This document shows, piece by piece, positions 26,057 to 36,235 of a DNA stretch of 64,000 nt (positions are counted from its first letter, which is position 1; every line of letters begins with the position of its first letter). Source of the stretch: Dyadobacter soli (GTDB lineage Bacteria; Bacteroidota; Bacteroidia; Cytophagales; Spirosomataceae); the NCBI RefSeq assembly GCF_900101885.1, contig NZ_FNAN01000016.1, forward strand, positions 1 through 64,000, written 5' to 3'. Position numbers and translations under genes: made by a program. The notes beneath the pieces are model-generated. The model was not told the origin of the DNA, searched no databases, and saw only the letters and a program-made list of their open reading frames with translations.

Positions 26057-28573
26057 ATGAAACACGTTTACGACGCGATTTGCTTTTTTTACATTTTTCT
26101 CCCTCACGGGCACACGCATGCATATAAGCCGGTGCGTGCGGCAGTACTTGGACTGACACTGATGCTTTGGCTCTTCGGGACAGGCGTACGTGCGCAGTCC
26201 GGGGAACGGGGAAGCATATCCGGGACCGTGAAGGATTTGTTTGGAAACCCGGTGGCGGGAGCGTCGGTCCGGGTGGCTCAAACCGGCGTAGTATCTGATC
26301 CAAACGGCCGGTTTGTGCTAAGCATTGTCGCGGCCGGAAAGGTCAGTTTGGAGGTCAGCGCGGTAGGGTTTGCATCCCAGCGTCACGCATTGAGCGTCAG
26401 TAAGGGCGAAGATCTTCGGTTTGACATCCTGCTGACCGATACCAGCACGCAGCTCGACGAGGTAGCCGTTACCGGAAAGTCGGAGAACCAGCTGAAAATC
26501 GAGGAGATCCGCACGTCGGGTTTTAATGCGAATGTGATCGACATTAAGACCTACAACAACATGACCACCGACATCAACCAGGTGTTGAAACGGACGACCG
26601 GCGTGCTGATCCGCGAATCGGGCGGCATGGGTTCCGACTTTTCGTTCCGCATCAACGGGCTGGCGGGCAAAATTTACATCGACGACGTGCCGATGGACCA
26701 ATACGGCAACTCGATGACCCTCAATAATATCCCCGTCAACCTCGTCGACAGGGTGGAAGTGTATAAGGGAGTGGTGCCTGCGCACCTGGGGTCGGATGCG
26801 ATGGGCGGCGCGGTGAACATTATCACCAAGCAGCGTACCCGCAAGTTTCTGGACGTGAGCCAGAGCTACGGATCGTTCAATACCTGGCAAACTGCGGTCT
26901 CAGGCGGCATTCGCGACAAGAAGACCGGGTTGAAATTCAGGACGAGCGCGTATTATAATCACTCCGACAACAACTACCTGATGTACAGCGACCCGCGGTA
27001 CGAAGTGCTGTTAAAGGAAGTCCGAAAAGACCCCGAAACGAACGACTTCCGGGCTGTCACGGTCGACAAAGCCCGGCGCTTTCACGACCGGTACTGGTCG
27101 GCGATGGGGGAGGCCGAGGTCGGTTTCGAGAAGGTAAAATGGGCCGACTGGTTTACGGTCGGGCTAACCTACTCGCAGAACATGAAACAGATACAGACGG
27201 GCGCGACGATCAACGCCGTCCGTGGCGGGTACTGGACCGAAAACCGGTACATTATGCCGACGATCAAGTACCGCAAGGAGAATTTCGTCGTACGCGGGCT
27301 GTACGCGAACCTTTACGGCAACTATTCCCGCGGCCGCGACAATATCAGGGATACAGCACGCTACGTCTACGATTGGAGCGGAAAATGGGTAGCGAATGCG
27401 GGCGGAACGCCTTTGGAAGAAATTTCCAACAAGATCGTCGACGACAGCTACGCCGCCCGGGCAAACTTCAACTACTACCTGGATAAGGCATTCAACCATA
27501 GCCTGAACCTGAACTATACTTTCGCTTCGACGCGGCGCCGGACCTATAATCTGATGGAAACCGACCCGGAGCGGCTGGAAACTTCCGGGCTTCCCAAAAG
27601 GCTCGGCAAGCATATCGTGGGGCTGAGCTGGCAGGGACAATGGCTGGACAAAAGGCTGATCGGCGTACTCTCCGCGAAATACTACGGAATGGATATGCAG
27701 GTGTCGGTCGACGAGCGGACATTCGACAATACCGGCAAGCCGACCGGCGGACAGATTGTCTCCCGCCAGAACTTTTACGGCTATCCGAGCGCCTCGCTGG
27801 CATTGCGTTACCGGCTTACTCCCGACCTGGGCGTTAAAGGATCGATGGAAAGAGGGTATAATTTGCCGGAAACCACCGCGCTTTTCGGAGATGGCCGGTT
27901 TGTCCTCTCTAATTATGACCTGACGCCCGAGCGAAGCGATAATTTCAATGCGGGCCTTTATTATAACCACTTCATTGGTGATCACTTCGTTAACTTCGAA
28001 GCAGGTGCTTTTTACAGGAATTCGCAGAACTACATTATTTCGCAGATATTGAGCGATAATGTGCATTCGCAAAGCCGGAATGTGCCGGGGGTAAAATTGT
28101 ACGGTTTCGAAGCCGAGGCCCGGTACGGATACAAAGACCTGATCAACCTCTCGGTAAACGGCACGCTCGACAAGGCGCTCGACAGCTGGAAATACACCGA
28201 TTCGACCCGCTCCCAGGTCAGCCTTACCTACAATGAGCAACTTCCCAACCGGCCGTGGATTTACGGCAATGCGAACCTGACACTTTCGAAGCGGGACCTG
28301 GCCGGCAAAAATTCCCGGCTGCAATTCAGCTACCTGTACCAGTACATTCATTGGTTTTACCTGACCTGGGCGAAGCTCGGCAGCCCGTCGAGCCTCAACT
28401 TCGTGCCTACGCAGACTATTCATACCGCCATTCTTACATATAGCTGGAAGAAGGATTTGTACAACATCTCCTTCGAGGCGCGCAACTTCACCGATGAGCG
28501 CGCTTATGACAATTTCCGGTTGCAGAAGCCCGGCAGGGCATTCTATGTGAAGTTCAGATTTTCAATAATGTAG
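26057..28573 (+). CDS. TonB-dependent receptor, XusA-like (putative siderophore importer)
   Basis: 838 aa, the length of siderophore-type receptors and shorter than SusC. A long leader (hydrophobic core about 27-44, ending GVRAQS) is followed by a carboxypeptidase-regulatory-like domain (about 53-130), a plug (LDEVAVTGKSENQL, RESGGMGSDFSFRINGL, VEVYKGVVPAHLGSDAMGGAVNI) and a barrel ending in an aromatic segment (YVKFRFSIM). An in-frame GTG at 26132 is an alternative start nearer the leader core. The DUF4374 lipoprotein gene starts 14 nt downstream. That pairing is characteristic of xenosiderophore uptake (XusA/XusB of Bacteroides, from memory), hence the iron-uptake suggestion. Confidence 0.8.
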   Translation: MKHVYDAICFFYIFLPHGHTHAYKPVRAAVLGLTLMLWLFGTGVRAQSGERGSISGTVKDLFGNPVAGASVRVAQTGVVSDPNGRFVLSIVAAGKVSLEVSAVGFASQRHALSVSKGEDLRFDILLTDTSTQLDEVAVTGKSENQLKIEEIRTSGFNANVIDIKTYNNMTTDINQVLKRTTGVLIRESGGMGSDFSFRINGLAGKIYIDDVPMDQYGNSMTLNNIPVNLVDRVEVYKGVVPAHLGSDAMGGAVNIITKQRTRKFLDVSQSYGSFNTWQTAVSGGIRDKKTGLKFRTSAYYNHSDNNYLMYSDPRYEVLLKEVRKDPETNDFRAVTVDKARRFHDRYWSAMGEAEVGFEKVKWADWFTVGLTYSQNMKQIQTGATINAVRGGYWTENRYIMPTIKYRKENFVVRGLYANLYGNYSRGRDNIRDTARYVYDWSGKWVANAGGTPLEEISNKIVDDSYAARANFNYYLDKAFNHSLNLNYTFASTRRRTYNLMETDPERLETSGLPKRLGKHIVGLSWQGQWLDKRLIGVLSAKYYGMDMQVSVDERTFDNTGKPTGGQIVSRQNFYGYPSASLALRYRLTPDLGVKGSMERGYNLPETTALFGDGRFVLSNYDLTPERSDNFNAGLYYNHFIGDHFVNFEAGAFYRNSQNYIISQILSDNVHSQSRNVPGVKLYGFEAEARYGYKDLINLSVNGTLDKALDSWKYTDSTRSQVSLTYNEQLPNRPWIYGNANLTLSKRDLAGKNSRLQFSYLYQYIHWFYLTWAKLGSPSSLNFVPTQTIHTAILTYSWKKDLYNISFEARNFTDERAYDNFRLQKPGRAFYVKFRFSIM

Positions 28574-28587
28574 TTTCAAACAATCCT

Positions 28588-29832
28588 ATGAAGACAATTC
28601 TTACCAAAGGTACCTCCCGGCTTATGCTCGCAGCCATTTGCGGGCTTCCATTGCTGCAAGCATGTAAAGATACGCCCGATCCGGTCGCCGCACCGGAGAT
28701 TAAAGACTACGCCATTTTCGTGACGGTCGGCAATGCGAATGCGACCGAAAGCTACTACACGCTCACGGTGGATAACCTCGAAAAGGACACGTTGCTCAGT
28801 CCGGTGAAATCCGGCATTGTTTCGGATGCGGACCTGTTCTGGGCGACCATTTACAGTGCCTATTCCAAAGGAAATTTCTATTTCACGATGGACGGCAACA
28901 TCATCAGCAAGCAACGGATCCAGACCGGCAAGTACCGCGAAGTAGGAAATGTGGTCGCAGAGGCTGGATCGTGGGAGCTGGGGATGATGAAAACGCTTTT
29001 TAACGAGAATGGGCTCAATTTCATCAGCTGGCAGACGAGTTATAACAAGACGGATAATGTGTTGGAAAACAAATTGTTCATGGTGGATACAACGGCCTCG
29101 ATGTCGGTAAAATCCAAGAACCCGATCAAGTTTCCGATGCCGAAGTACAAGCTGTACGATACGGATGGCAAAGAGGTGAAAAATGAGGATATGCCATTGA
29201 CACCCAGTAGCTTTTCCATCCGAGACAACAAGGTATTTATCGGTTATTATTATGATTGGGCTACCAAAATCGACACCGCTTATATGCTCGTAGCCGATTA
29301 TCCGAGCCTTGCCAATGTAAAGTTGCTGAAAGATGCACGACTGGGCCATGTGTCGGGCGCATGGTATGCCAGCTCGTCGAGTTTCACCGATGACAACGGC
29401 GATTATTATTTCAGTACGATCAACAACAAGGGAGAGTATGGCTTGCTGCGCATTAAGAAAGGGGCAACGGAGATCGACCCTACTTACGCATTTGACCTCA
29501 AAGAAATCGGCAACATCGCCCTGTCAAACGGGGGCTATGCGGGTCCCGACCATCATACCTATTTGAAGAATGGTCTTGCATTTATGGGATCGTTTGTAAT
29601 CGACGTCCGTAACAAAAAAGTAGTCAAAGACCTGAATAGCTTTGGATTGGGCGCAGTTCAGAAAACGATGGAAACTTATTCCGAAAATAGTAACGATATG
29701 TATGTCGTTTTGAAAACAGATAATGCACGCTGGTTTATCGCCAAGTACGACGTTGAGAAAAATACGCTCAAACGCGGCGTGGAAATTAATGGCGGCATTA
29801 CTTCCGTGAGCAGGATCAGCCGGTTGAAATAG
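28588..29832 (+). CDS. DUF4374 lipoprotein, XusB-like (putative siderophore-binding partner)
   Basis: 414 aa. The lipobox LQAC (Cys26) is followed by a PDPVAAPE linker and a repetitive beta-rich domain suggesting a propeller: DYAIFVTVGNANATESYYTLTV, FTMDGNIISKQRIQTGKY, YFSTINNKGEYGLLRIKKG and NGLAFMGSFVIDVRNKKVV. These match the DUF4374 family as I remember it. Its Bacteroides member XusB is a surface lipoprotein that binds enterobactin-type siderophores and hands them to XusA. Here it follows the receptor by 14 nt, so the two form an operon. No PepSY (XusC-like) gene follows; the next gene is on the other strand. Confidence 0.75.
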   Translation: MKTILTKGTSRLMLAAICGLPLLQACKDTPDPVAAPEIKDYAIFVTVGNANATESYYTLTVDNLEKDTLLSPVKSGIVSDADLFWATIYSAYSKGNFYFTMDGNIISKQRIQTGKYREVGNVVAEAGSWELGMMKTLFNENGLNFISWQTSYNKTDNVLENKLFMVDTTASMSVKSKNPIKFPMPKYKLYDTDGKEVKNEDMPLTPSSFSIRDNKVFIGYYYDWATKIDTAYMLVADYPSLANVKLLKDARLGHVSGAWYASSSSFTDDNGDYYFSTINNKGEYGLLRIKKGATEIDPTYAFDLKEIGNIALSNGGYAGPDHHTYLKNGLAFMGSFVIDVRNKKVVKDLNSFGLGAVQKTMETYSENSNDMYVVLKTDNARWFIAKYDVEKNTLKRGVEINGGITSVSRISRLK

Positions 29833-29927
29833 CTCTTGCAAACGGCAGGGTAATTCCTACCAGTAAGTACACGTTTTCGGCAGCAGAAGAATTTAGCCCC
29901 GGAAGGCTGCCGCCTCAGTTTTTACAA

Positions 29928-31310
29928 TCACCTAAACTTGATTTTACGCAAAGCAAATGCGGTCATCCGGAGAAGTAACCAGCCGTGTTTGAAACGTGAA
30001 ATGTTGGTTTCTCCGTAGGTTCGGGCGCGGTAACGGATCGGTATCTCAATGAATTTGAGATTGAGCTTTGCCGCGCCAAAAATGAGGTCGAAATCGCCGA
30101 ATGGGTCGAAGTTGCCAAAATAGGACCGGTTGGCTGCTAACCGGAGATAGTTTTCTCTGGAAATGACTTTCGTGCCGCAAAGCGTGTCCTTTAAATTCTG
30201 GCCCAGCAGCCATGAAAATGCAAGGCTAAAAAACTTGTTGCCCAGCAGGTTCAGGAACCGCATGGCCTGTTTTTCCATGGGGTACACCAGCCGGGAGCCA
30301 TTGATATATTCGCCTTTTCCAGTAGCGATGGCATCGAAAAATTTGGGCAGTTCTTCGGGGGCGACTGTCATATCCGCATCCAGGATCATCAGAATATCGC
30401 CGCTGGCGAGGTCGAAGCCTTTTCTTACGGCGTCTCCTTTGCCTTTGCCATCCTGCTGCGCCCATTTGATGTCATACGATGCGGCGTAATGGGCACCCAG
30501 TCGCTGGATTTCTTCCCAGGTCTGGTCGGTGGAATTGCCTTCGATAAAGATCAGCTCGGTATGCCTGCCCATTTGCGGCGTGCGCTGAATAAGTGCTTCG
30601 ATGTTGCCCTTCTCATTGCGGGCGGGGATAACGACACTGACACTCAATTCACCGGCAGGTTTTTGTTCGGCCTTCTTACTTCTGGCCACCAGGCAGGTAA
30701 TTAATCCCAGGCTGTTGATCAATGGCAGATTACCCATGTACTGGTTCAAAAGCGGGGAAACCAGCGGGATATATTTTGGGAAAATCATCTTCCTGTGATG
30801 ATCAATGAGGTCGAAATCCGTGAGATGGAGAAGCGAAGTAATATCACCGATATCCAGCCAGTTTTGCCTTTTCTGAGGCATTTTTAACCCCAGCCTTTCA
30901 GCCAGGTTCAGTACGGGGCGCCAGATGAAATTGGTGGAAGTGATGATTAGTCGCGTTTGCGGGGTAAACACCGGATGGATAGCTTCAAACACCATCTGAA
31001 CATCCTTGAAACTGCCGACTGTGTCGCTAATGATCACATAATCAAATGTCTCGTTCAGGCTTAACTGCTCCGCATTCATTTGATAGTACACGCAGCCGGG
31101 CCGGTGCAGCCGGGCAAAACGGATCATTTCTTCTGAAATATCCATTCCGACACCTCTGGACGGTCGGAGCTGTTCCAGCAGGTAGCCTGTCCCACAGCCG
31201 ATTTCAAGAACGGCAGCACCTTCCGGAATGATAAATTTTAAATACTTTACCAGCGACCGGTGGTAGTAAGCATTTCTCCTGATCCATTTTTCTCTTTGTT
31301 CCCCGCTCAT
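29928..31310 (-). CDS. Fusion of class I SAM methyltransferase and family 2 glycosyltransferase
   Basis: 460 aa with two domains. Residues 1 to about 215 are a Rossmann methyltransferase (SAM motif AVLEIGCGTGYLLEQL, 33-48; VGMDISEEMIRFA, 54-66). Residues about 222-460 are a GT-A glycosyltransferase of the DPM1/GT2 type: VSVVIPARNEKGNIEAL, then GKGDAVRKGFDLASGDIL and the metal-binding DAD at 311-313. It lacks the C-terminal GtrA-type helices of some relatives. Such enzymes usually transfer a sugar to polyprenyl phosphate. Its start overlaps by 4 nt the stop of the upstream DUF2079-like gene, a natural acceptor-lipid-dependent partner. The methyl acceptor is unknown. Confidence 0.87.
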   Translation of the reverse strand: MSGEQREKWIRRNAYYHRSLVKYLKFIIPEGAAVLEIGCGTGYLLEQLRPSRGVGMDISEEMIRFARLHRPGCVYYQMNAEQLSLNETFDYVIISDTVGSFKDVQMVFEAIHPVFTPQTRLIITSTNFIWRPVLNLAERLGLKMPQKRQNWLDIGDITSLLHLTDFDLIDHHRKMIFPKYIPLVSPLLNQYMGNLPLINSLGLITCLVARSKKAEQKPAGELSVSVVIPARNEKGNIEALIQRTPQMGRHTELIFIEGNSTDQTWEEIQRLGAHYAASYDIKWAQQDGKGKGDAVRKGFDLASGDILMILDADMTVAPEELPKFFDAIATGKGEYINGSRLVYPMEKQAMRFLNLLGNKFFSLAFSWLLGQNLKDTLCGTKVISRENYLRLAANRSYFGNFDPFGDFDLIFGAAKLNLKFIEIPIRYRARTYGETNISRFKHGWLLLRMTAFALRKIKFR

Positions 31311-32830
31311 TTAAATGTCTGATTATACCAGCTGGAATCAGCCAGAATGAATAGATGCTCATTGGGGATAGCCGTGTAGCCATTGCCCGGGATTTTGGGA
31401 TAAACACCGCTTCCGATCAGGTTTTTTTCGTAAACCAGCATCATAGGCTTTCCAAGAATGTAAGCAGGTAACTGCCCGTCCGATGGCCAGAAACTGGGGT
31501 AAACCCTTTCGAAATAGCGCAAATAATGAAACGGAACCACGACTTCGGACCCCGCGGGCATGGCTTTGGCAAAGCCGTGAAGCTGCCGGGCCAGGCCGTC
31601 GGGATATGGATCAAAGCCGAAGCGCGATTGGATCATATAGGACACATTTTTGCTTAGCGTGCTCGGTTTGGTCTCAAAAGTGAAATGATGGGCGACCAGA
31701 AACGTAGCTAAAATGAATTGCAGTACGCATCCCGTCAATATCCAGCCGGATGCTTCCCGGCCGGGCATAAACCCGGCCTGTGCCCCGCGGTAGCTCAAAT
31801 AAATAAATGCGCTGAACATAAATGCCCACAGGCCACTGATTCTCGGCGGATAAGAAATGCCCGGGTAAATGGTCGGAAAATAGTAGAGCGCTTCCGTCGC
31901 GAACATCACGAGCAATATTGTATAGCCACCGGCCAGTGTCCAGATAATCAATCCTTTGCGTGGAAAGAGGCGGAGCCAGGGGATGAAGGGAATTAAAGCT
32001 AGGCCAAAAGTAAGCGCACCCACCACCAGGGAAAACGCGATGTAATAAAAGAGTGTTGCGTCAAGCTGCGTGTTGGCAAATGCCTGGTTGAGTCGGCTGG
32101 GCTTTGCGCCGTTAAGATGAGAAAGCCACCATAAGCCAGCCAGGAACAATGCCACGGAAATGCCGATGATGGTTGCATTACGTTTGCTCAGCAAATAGCT
32201 GACCCAATGTTTTGCCGGGTCCTGCATAATACTGTCCACCACGGAAAAGAAAACAAAAAGACAGCATATCAGGACGATGGAAGACTCTTTCAGCAAGAAG
32301 GTAAGGATGAGCCAAATGATGAATGCGGACCATTTGCGTTGTGCCGCGCTCAATGCAAGAAATGCCAGCAGCGGAACAAAATATTGCTCGGGATGCCAGC
32401 CAAAATAATCGAGATACATGAAGTAGGCCATGGGCCCGAACACATAGACCAATGCTGTAAGCCAAACTGCCCAGCGTTCCGTGATACCGAATCGGGCAAA
32501 ACTTCGATGATACACATAGAAAAACAAGCCCACCAAACACACATAGGCCAGAAAAAGGCCGTTAACCCCTAAGGGTTTTGTGAAAATTCCGATCAGCGGA
32601 ATGAAGTAGTAATTGTGTTGCTGCGCATGATTTCCGTAAATCGTGTCGAACAGAAACGGACGCCCTTCCAGCCAGCCTTTACTCAGTTGGAGGATCACCA
32701 TGCCATCCGAATATTGCTCGGGGCTCGTTTGAAATTGAAATACTTTAAGAAAAAACCAAACAACGCAGCCTATAACAGGAAGCATTAAAAGAAGTGCGTT
32801 CGCAAGTCGGCTGGTAGTGTTAAATGACAT
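31307..32830 (-). CDS. Polytopic membrane protein, DUF2079-like (possible GT-C glycosyltransferase)
   Basis: 507 aa. About ten hydrophobic helices lie between residues 10 and 400, followed by a soluble C-terminal part (about 400-507). The motif FGWHPEQYFVPLLAFLAL (about 150-167) and the early outer-loop sequence EQYSDGMVILQLSKGWLEGRPFLFDTIYGNH are characteristic of DUF2079, a GT-C-like fold. Such proteins are thought to use lipid-linked sugars outside the inner membrane. It is the first gene of a two-gene operon, overlapping the next gene by ATGA. Substrate unknown. The 275 bp upstream, shared with the divergent SusC gene, show no strong promoter on this strand. Confidence 0.82.
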   Translation of the reverse strand: MSFNTTSRLANALLLMLPVIGCVVWFFLKVFQFQTSPEQYSDGMVILQLSKGWLEGRPFLFDTIYGNHAQQHNYYFIPLIGIFTKPLGVNGLFLAYVCLVGLFFYVYHRSFARFGITERWAVWLTALVYVFGPMAYFMYLDYFGWHPEQYFVPLLAFLALSAAQRKWSAFIIWLILTFLLKESSIVLICCLFVFFSVVDSIMQDPAKHWVSYLLSKRNATIIGISVALFLAGLWWLSHLNGAKPSRLNQAFANTQLDATLFYYIAFSLVVGALTFGLALIPFIPWLRLFPRKGLIIWTLAGGYTILLVMFATEALYYFPTIYPGISYPPRISGLWAFMFSAFIYLSYRGAQAGFMPGREASGWILTGCVLQFILATFLVAHHFTFETKPSTLSKNVSYMIQSRFGFDPYPDGLARQLHGFAKAMPAGSEVVVPFHYLRYFERVYPSFWPSDGQLPAYILGKPMMLVYEKNLIGSGVYPKIPGNGYTAIPNEHLFILADSSWYNQTFK

Positions 32831-33068
32831 AACCGCAACTTACCATTCGTTTCCGCGATCTGAAATACATTTTCCGATAATTTATTTAAAGTAACCGGTT
32901 AACGAAAATATTCGACCGGACGAGGAGAGATCCTGGCTTCGCAGGCCTCGATTTCAAAAACCAATCTTGTCGAGCACCAAACGTCCACATGAGGGCTGTC
33001 AGAACCCATATAACTTATTGGTAATACAATGGTAATGGTTACTAAATCCCACTCCATTTCCTATAAGA

Positions 33069-33076
33069 TACTTTTG
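33069..33076 (+). promoter_or_regulatory. Bacteroidota -7 promoter box for SusC/SusD pair 2
   Basis: TACTTTTG matches TAnnTTTG exactly and ends 29 nt before the SusC ATG, giving an expected start of transcription near 33083. The -33 TTG is not well conserved (nearest candidate GTTAC around 33038), so strength or activator dependence is open. Confidence 0.55.
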
Positions 33077-33105
33077 GCCCCGAATCACAGTAAACAATAA
33101 TTTTT

Positions 33106-36100
33106 ATGCTTTCAGATTTATTTTTATCGAAGCTCGTACGTCTTTCCCTGTGTCTGGCAGCTTGGGTATTTTGCGCTTACCCGGCCCAGGCACTTCCCGG
33201 AAACTTCAATACGGGCCTCCTTTTAAAAACAGAAAACCTTCGTTCAAATACCGGGACCGTTGCGCAGTCAATCTCCGGAACAGTAACAGACGAAACCGGG
33301 GCGCCGCTGCCGGGTGCGACAGTAGTTGTGAAAGGAACAACCAAAGGCACAACAACCAATGCCGAAGGGAAATTTGTCATCGATGCCGGTACCGACGCCA
33401 TTCTCGTAGTGTCTTTCGTCGGATACGCTTCCAAACAAACGCCCCTGAACGGGCAATCGTCGATAACGATCCAGTTGAGCCAGGACCTTTCGCAACTCAG
33501 TGAGGTTGTGGTAGTTGGTTACGGCACGCAGAAGCGGTCCGACATCACCGGCGCTATTTCTTCCATCAGCAGCGAGGGCTTCAACCGGGGTGTCGTAACG
33601 AACCCGGGCGAATTGCTGCAAGGTAAGATGGCCGGTGTTTCCATCGCGGCCAACAGCGGTGAACCGGGCGCTTCGCAGGACATCATTATCAGGGGGATCG
33701 GTAGTCTCCGGTCCGGAACGCAGCCATTGTATGTAGTCGATGGTTTTTTGCTGGACAATTCCTCCACCGGTGTTCCCACCAATCCGCTGAACTTCATCAA
33801 CCCTAACGATATCGAAAGCATCGATGTACTGAAAGATGCCAGTGCAACGGCTGTTTATGGATCCAGGGCATCGAACGGGGTTGTCGTAATTACCACCAAA
33901 AAGGGTAAGGGCAAACCGCAGATGACTTTGTCGGCGTCCACGGCGATATCGTCCATGGCTAATAAAATCGATGTTTTCAGCGCCGACGCTTTTCGCAAGG
34001 AAGTTGTGGCCACGGGCGGGACTTTGCAGGATTTCGGGGCCAATACAAACTGGCAGGATGAATTGACGCAAACCGGCGTATCCAACAACGTCAACTTGTC
34101 GATGAGCGGAGCCAATAGCGAGAATTTCTCCTATTTCACTTCGGTAGGCTATCAGAATCAGGAAGGTATCCTGAAAAATAGCAGGCTGAAACGTTATTCG
34201 GGTAAATTGAATCTGAACCAGAAAGCATTCAACGGCCGGGTAAAGGTCGATTATAATCTCACGGCCTCCCGCACGGAAAATTTACGGCCGGATATCACTT
34301 CTACCATGAGTGATATGCTTAGCCTGAACCCGACGATCGCTCCTTATACCAATGGCGTGCCTACCTTGCTGAACACCAATGCATTGAACCCGCTTGCCCG
34401 GAACAATTTGTTCAGCGACAAGGCTATCAATCACCGTATTCTCGCAAATATTTCACCTTCGGTAGAAATCCTCGACGGCCTTACCTACAAGCTGAACTTC
34501 GGCGTCGATTATTCGACTACAACCAGAAATCAACAATACAAGCCTTTCCCGGCGGTTGTGAACGAGTCCGATGTTTCCATGGGCGTGCTGGACAATACGA
34601 TAAGCGCGAATACCAATCAACTTGTTGAAAATACGCTGACGTATAACTGGGCACGTAAGGATCATAATGTTACGCTCCTGGCAGGTCATTCCTTCCAAAA
34701 GTTTTTGGATGAAGGAAGAAACACTACCTACCGCGGATTTGCAAATAACAACATCGATCCTATTTATCAGGACCATTCCAGCACAACCGCACTGCCGACT
34801 GCCGTAAATTCGGACGCGTTGAAAAACGAGCTGCAATCATTCTTCGGCCGGGTAAACTATATCTATGCCGATAAATACATGGTTACCGGTACATTCCGCG
34901 CCGATGGATCTTCCAAGTTCGGACAGAACAACAAATACGGATATTTTCCTTCTTTCGCCCTGGGATGGAACATCAGCAAGGAAGATTTCATGCGCCATTC
35001 GGTTTTCAACAACCTGAAACTTCGTGCAAGCTGGGGACAGACTGGTAATCAGGAGATTCCTTCCAAAATTACCAAGGCAAGTTATTTGGAGCAGCGTCTG
35101 CAAACGGGCACGGGAAGCGTAAGTACTTATCCGATCGATACCGATGCTACTGCATTGCAAGGCTATCCGTACGGGATTATTTATACACGACTGGCAAATC
35201 CTAATTTGAAATGGGAGGTGTCCACGCAGGCGGATTTAGGGATAGATTTCGCGTTATTCAAATCCAGATTGACCGGTACCCTGGATTATTTTAATAAGAA
35301 ATCCTCCAATATACTTCTGGAAGTTGTTCCTGCCGATCCTGTTCAGCCTACTTCTACCTACTGGACCAATATCCCGGATATGAAAATCCATAACAACGGG
35401 ATCGAGCTGACCTTGAATTACAGCAGCGATGTGAAACGTGACTTCTCATACAGTATCGGAGGTAATTTGACCTACATTCAAAATAAAGTGCAGAAATCAC
35501 CTTACGCGGTTTTAGCGACCGGGGCGGCACAAGGCTCGGGCCAGTCGGGCGCGACGATCAACGGTTATATCAATGATCAGCCGCTGGGCGCATTCTATAT
35601 GTACCAATTCGACGGAATTAATCCGGAAACTGGTCAGAATAAATTCCGGGATTCCAATGGCGACGGCGCGATACTGGACAATGACCGTGTCGTTGTAGGC
35701 AGCGCAATCCCTAAGATTATCTATGGCTATAACGTTAACCTCAAATACAAGGCATTCGATCTGGGTCTGAATTTCAATGGGGTAGCGGGCAATAAGGTTT
35801 ACAACCACACGACCATGACTTTGTTCAGCAGGGCGCAATTGGCGAAGTCGAACAACACGACTGATTTTGCCACCAAGTATCCCAATGAGGCATTGAGCAA
35901 CGCGAATGTCGTGTCGACCCGGTACCTGGAAAGCGGCTCTTTTATGAGGCTGAACAATGCTTCGCTGGCTTACAATCTGAATCTGGCAGGCACTAAGCTG
36001 GGCAATGTAATTCAACGTGCAAGTCTCTCATTAACAGGTCAAAACTTGTTTGTCCTGAGCAGCTATTCGGGTTTTGACCCGGAGGTGAACACGGGATCGG

Positions 36101-36189
36101 CTTCCGGCGGGATCCAGACATTTGGTATCGACCGGTTTACCTATCCAAGGGCAAGGACTTTCCTGCTTGGTCTTAACGTGACATTTTAA
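33106..36189 (+). CDS. SusC/RagA family TonB-linked outer-membrane protein (pair 2)
   Basis: 1027 aa. A signal peptide (ending AYPAQA) is followed by a regulatory-like domain (QSISGTVTDETGAPLPGATV), the SEVVVVGYGTQKRSDITGAI plug start and the conserved DASATAVYGSRASNGVVVITT. A barrel with the usual SusC landmarks (RASWGQTGNQEIP, DSNGDGAILDNDRVVVGS) ends LGLNVTF. It is only moderately similar to the pair 1 SusC, so the two are separate systems and not a recent duplication. SusD follows after 46 nt. Confidence 0.93.
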   Translation: MLSDLFLSKLVRLSLCLAAWVFCAYPAQALPGNFNTGLLLKTENLRSNTGTVAQSISGTVTDETGAPLPGATVVVKGTTKGTTTNAEGKFVIDAGTDAILVVSFVGYASKQTPLNGQSSITIQLSQDLSQLSEVVVVGYGTQKRSDITGAISSISSEGFNRGVVTNPGELLQGKMAGVSIAANSGEPGASQDIIIRGIGSLRSGTQPLYVVDGFLLDNSSTGVPTNPLNFINPNDIESIDVLKDASATAVYGSRASNGVVVITTKKGKGKPQMTLSASTAISSMANKIDVFSADAFRKEVVATGGTLQDFGANTNWQDELTQTGVSNNVNLSMSGANSENFSYFTSVGYQNQEGILKNSRLKRYSGKLNLNQKAFNGRVKVDYNLTASRTENLRPDITSTMSDMLSLNPTIAPYTNGVPTLLNTNALNPLARNNLFSDKAINHRILANISPSVEILDGLTYKLNFGVDYSTTTRNQQYKPFPAVVNESDVSMGVLDNTISANTNQLVENTLTYNWARKDHNVTLLAGHSFQKFLDEGRNTTYRGFANNNIDPIYQDHSSTTALPTAVNSDALKNELQSFFGRVNYIYADKYMVTGTFRADGSSKFGQNNKYGYFPSFALGWNISKEDFMRHSVFNNLKLRASWGQTGNQEIPSKITKASYLEQRLQTGTGSVSTYPIDTDATALQGYPYGIIYTRLANPNLKWEVSTQADLGIDFALFKSRLTGTLDYFNKKSSNILLEVVPADPVQPTSTYWTNIPDMKIHNNGIELTLNYSSDVKRDFSYSIGGNLTYIQNKVQKSPYAVLATGAAQGSGQSGATINGYINDQPLGAFYMYQFDGINPETGQNKFRDSNGDGAILDNDRVVVGSAIPKIIYGYNVNLKYKAFDLGLNFNGVAGNKVYNHTTMTLFSRAQLAKSNNTTDFATKYPNEALSNANVVSTRYLESGSFMRLNNASLAYNLNLAGTKLGNVIQRASLSLTGQNLFVLSSYSGFDPEVNTGSASGGIQTFGIDRFTYPRARTFLLGLNVTF

Positions 36190-36235
36190 TTAAAAATAGA
36201 CGGATTACTTACAGTACGTTGATAATCAAATCGTA

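Noticed and set aside
27164..28423. 419-codon antisense frame inside the TonB receptor gene
   Set aside because: Long only because of codon bias in the real gene; no known motifs, and the receptor frame is unambiguous.
29833..29927. GGCAGC/GCTGCC hairpin between the DUF4374 gene and the glycosyltransferase
   Set aside because: Only 6 bp with a loop of more than 20 nt; too weak to call a terminator.
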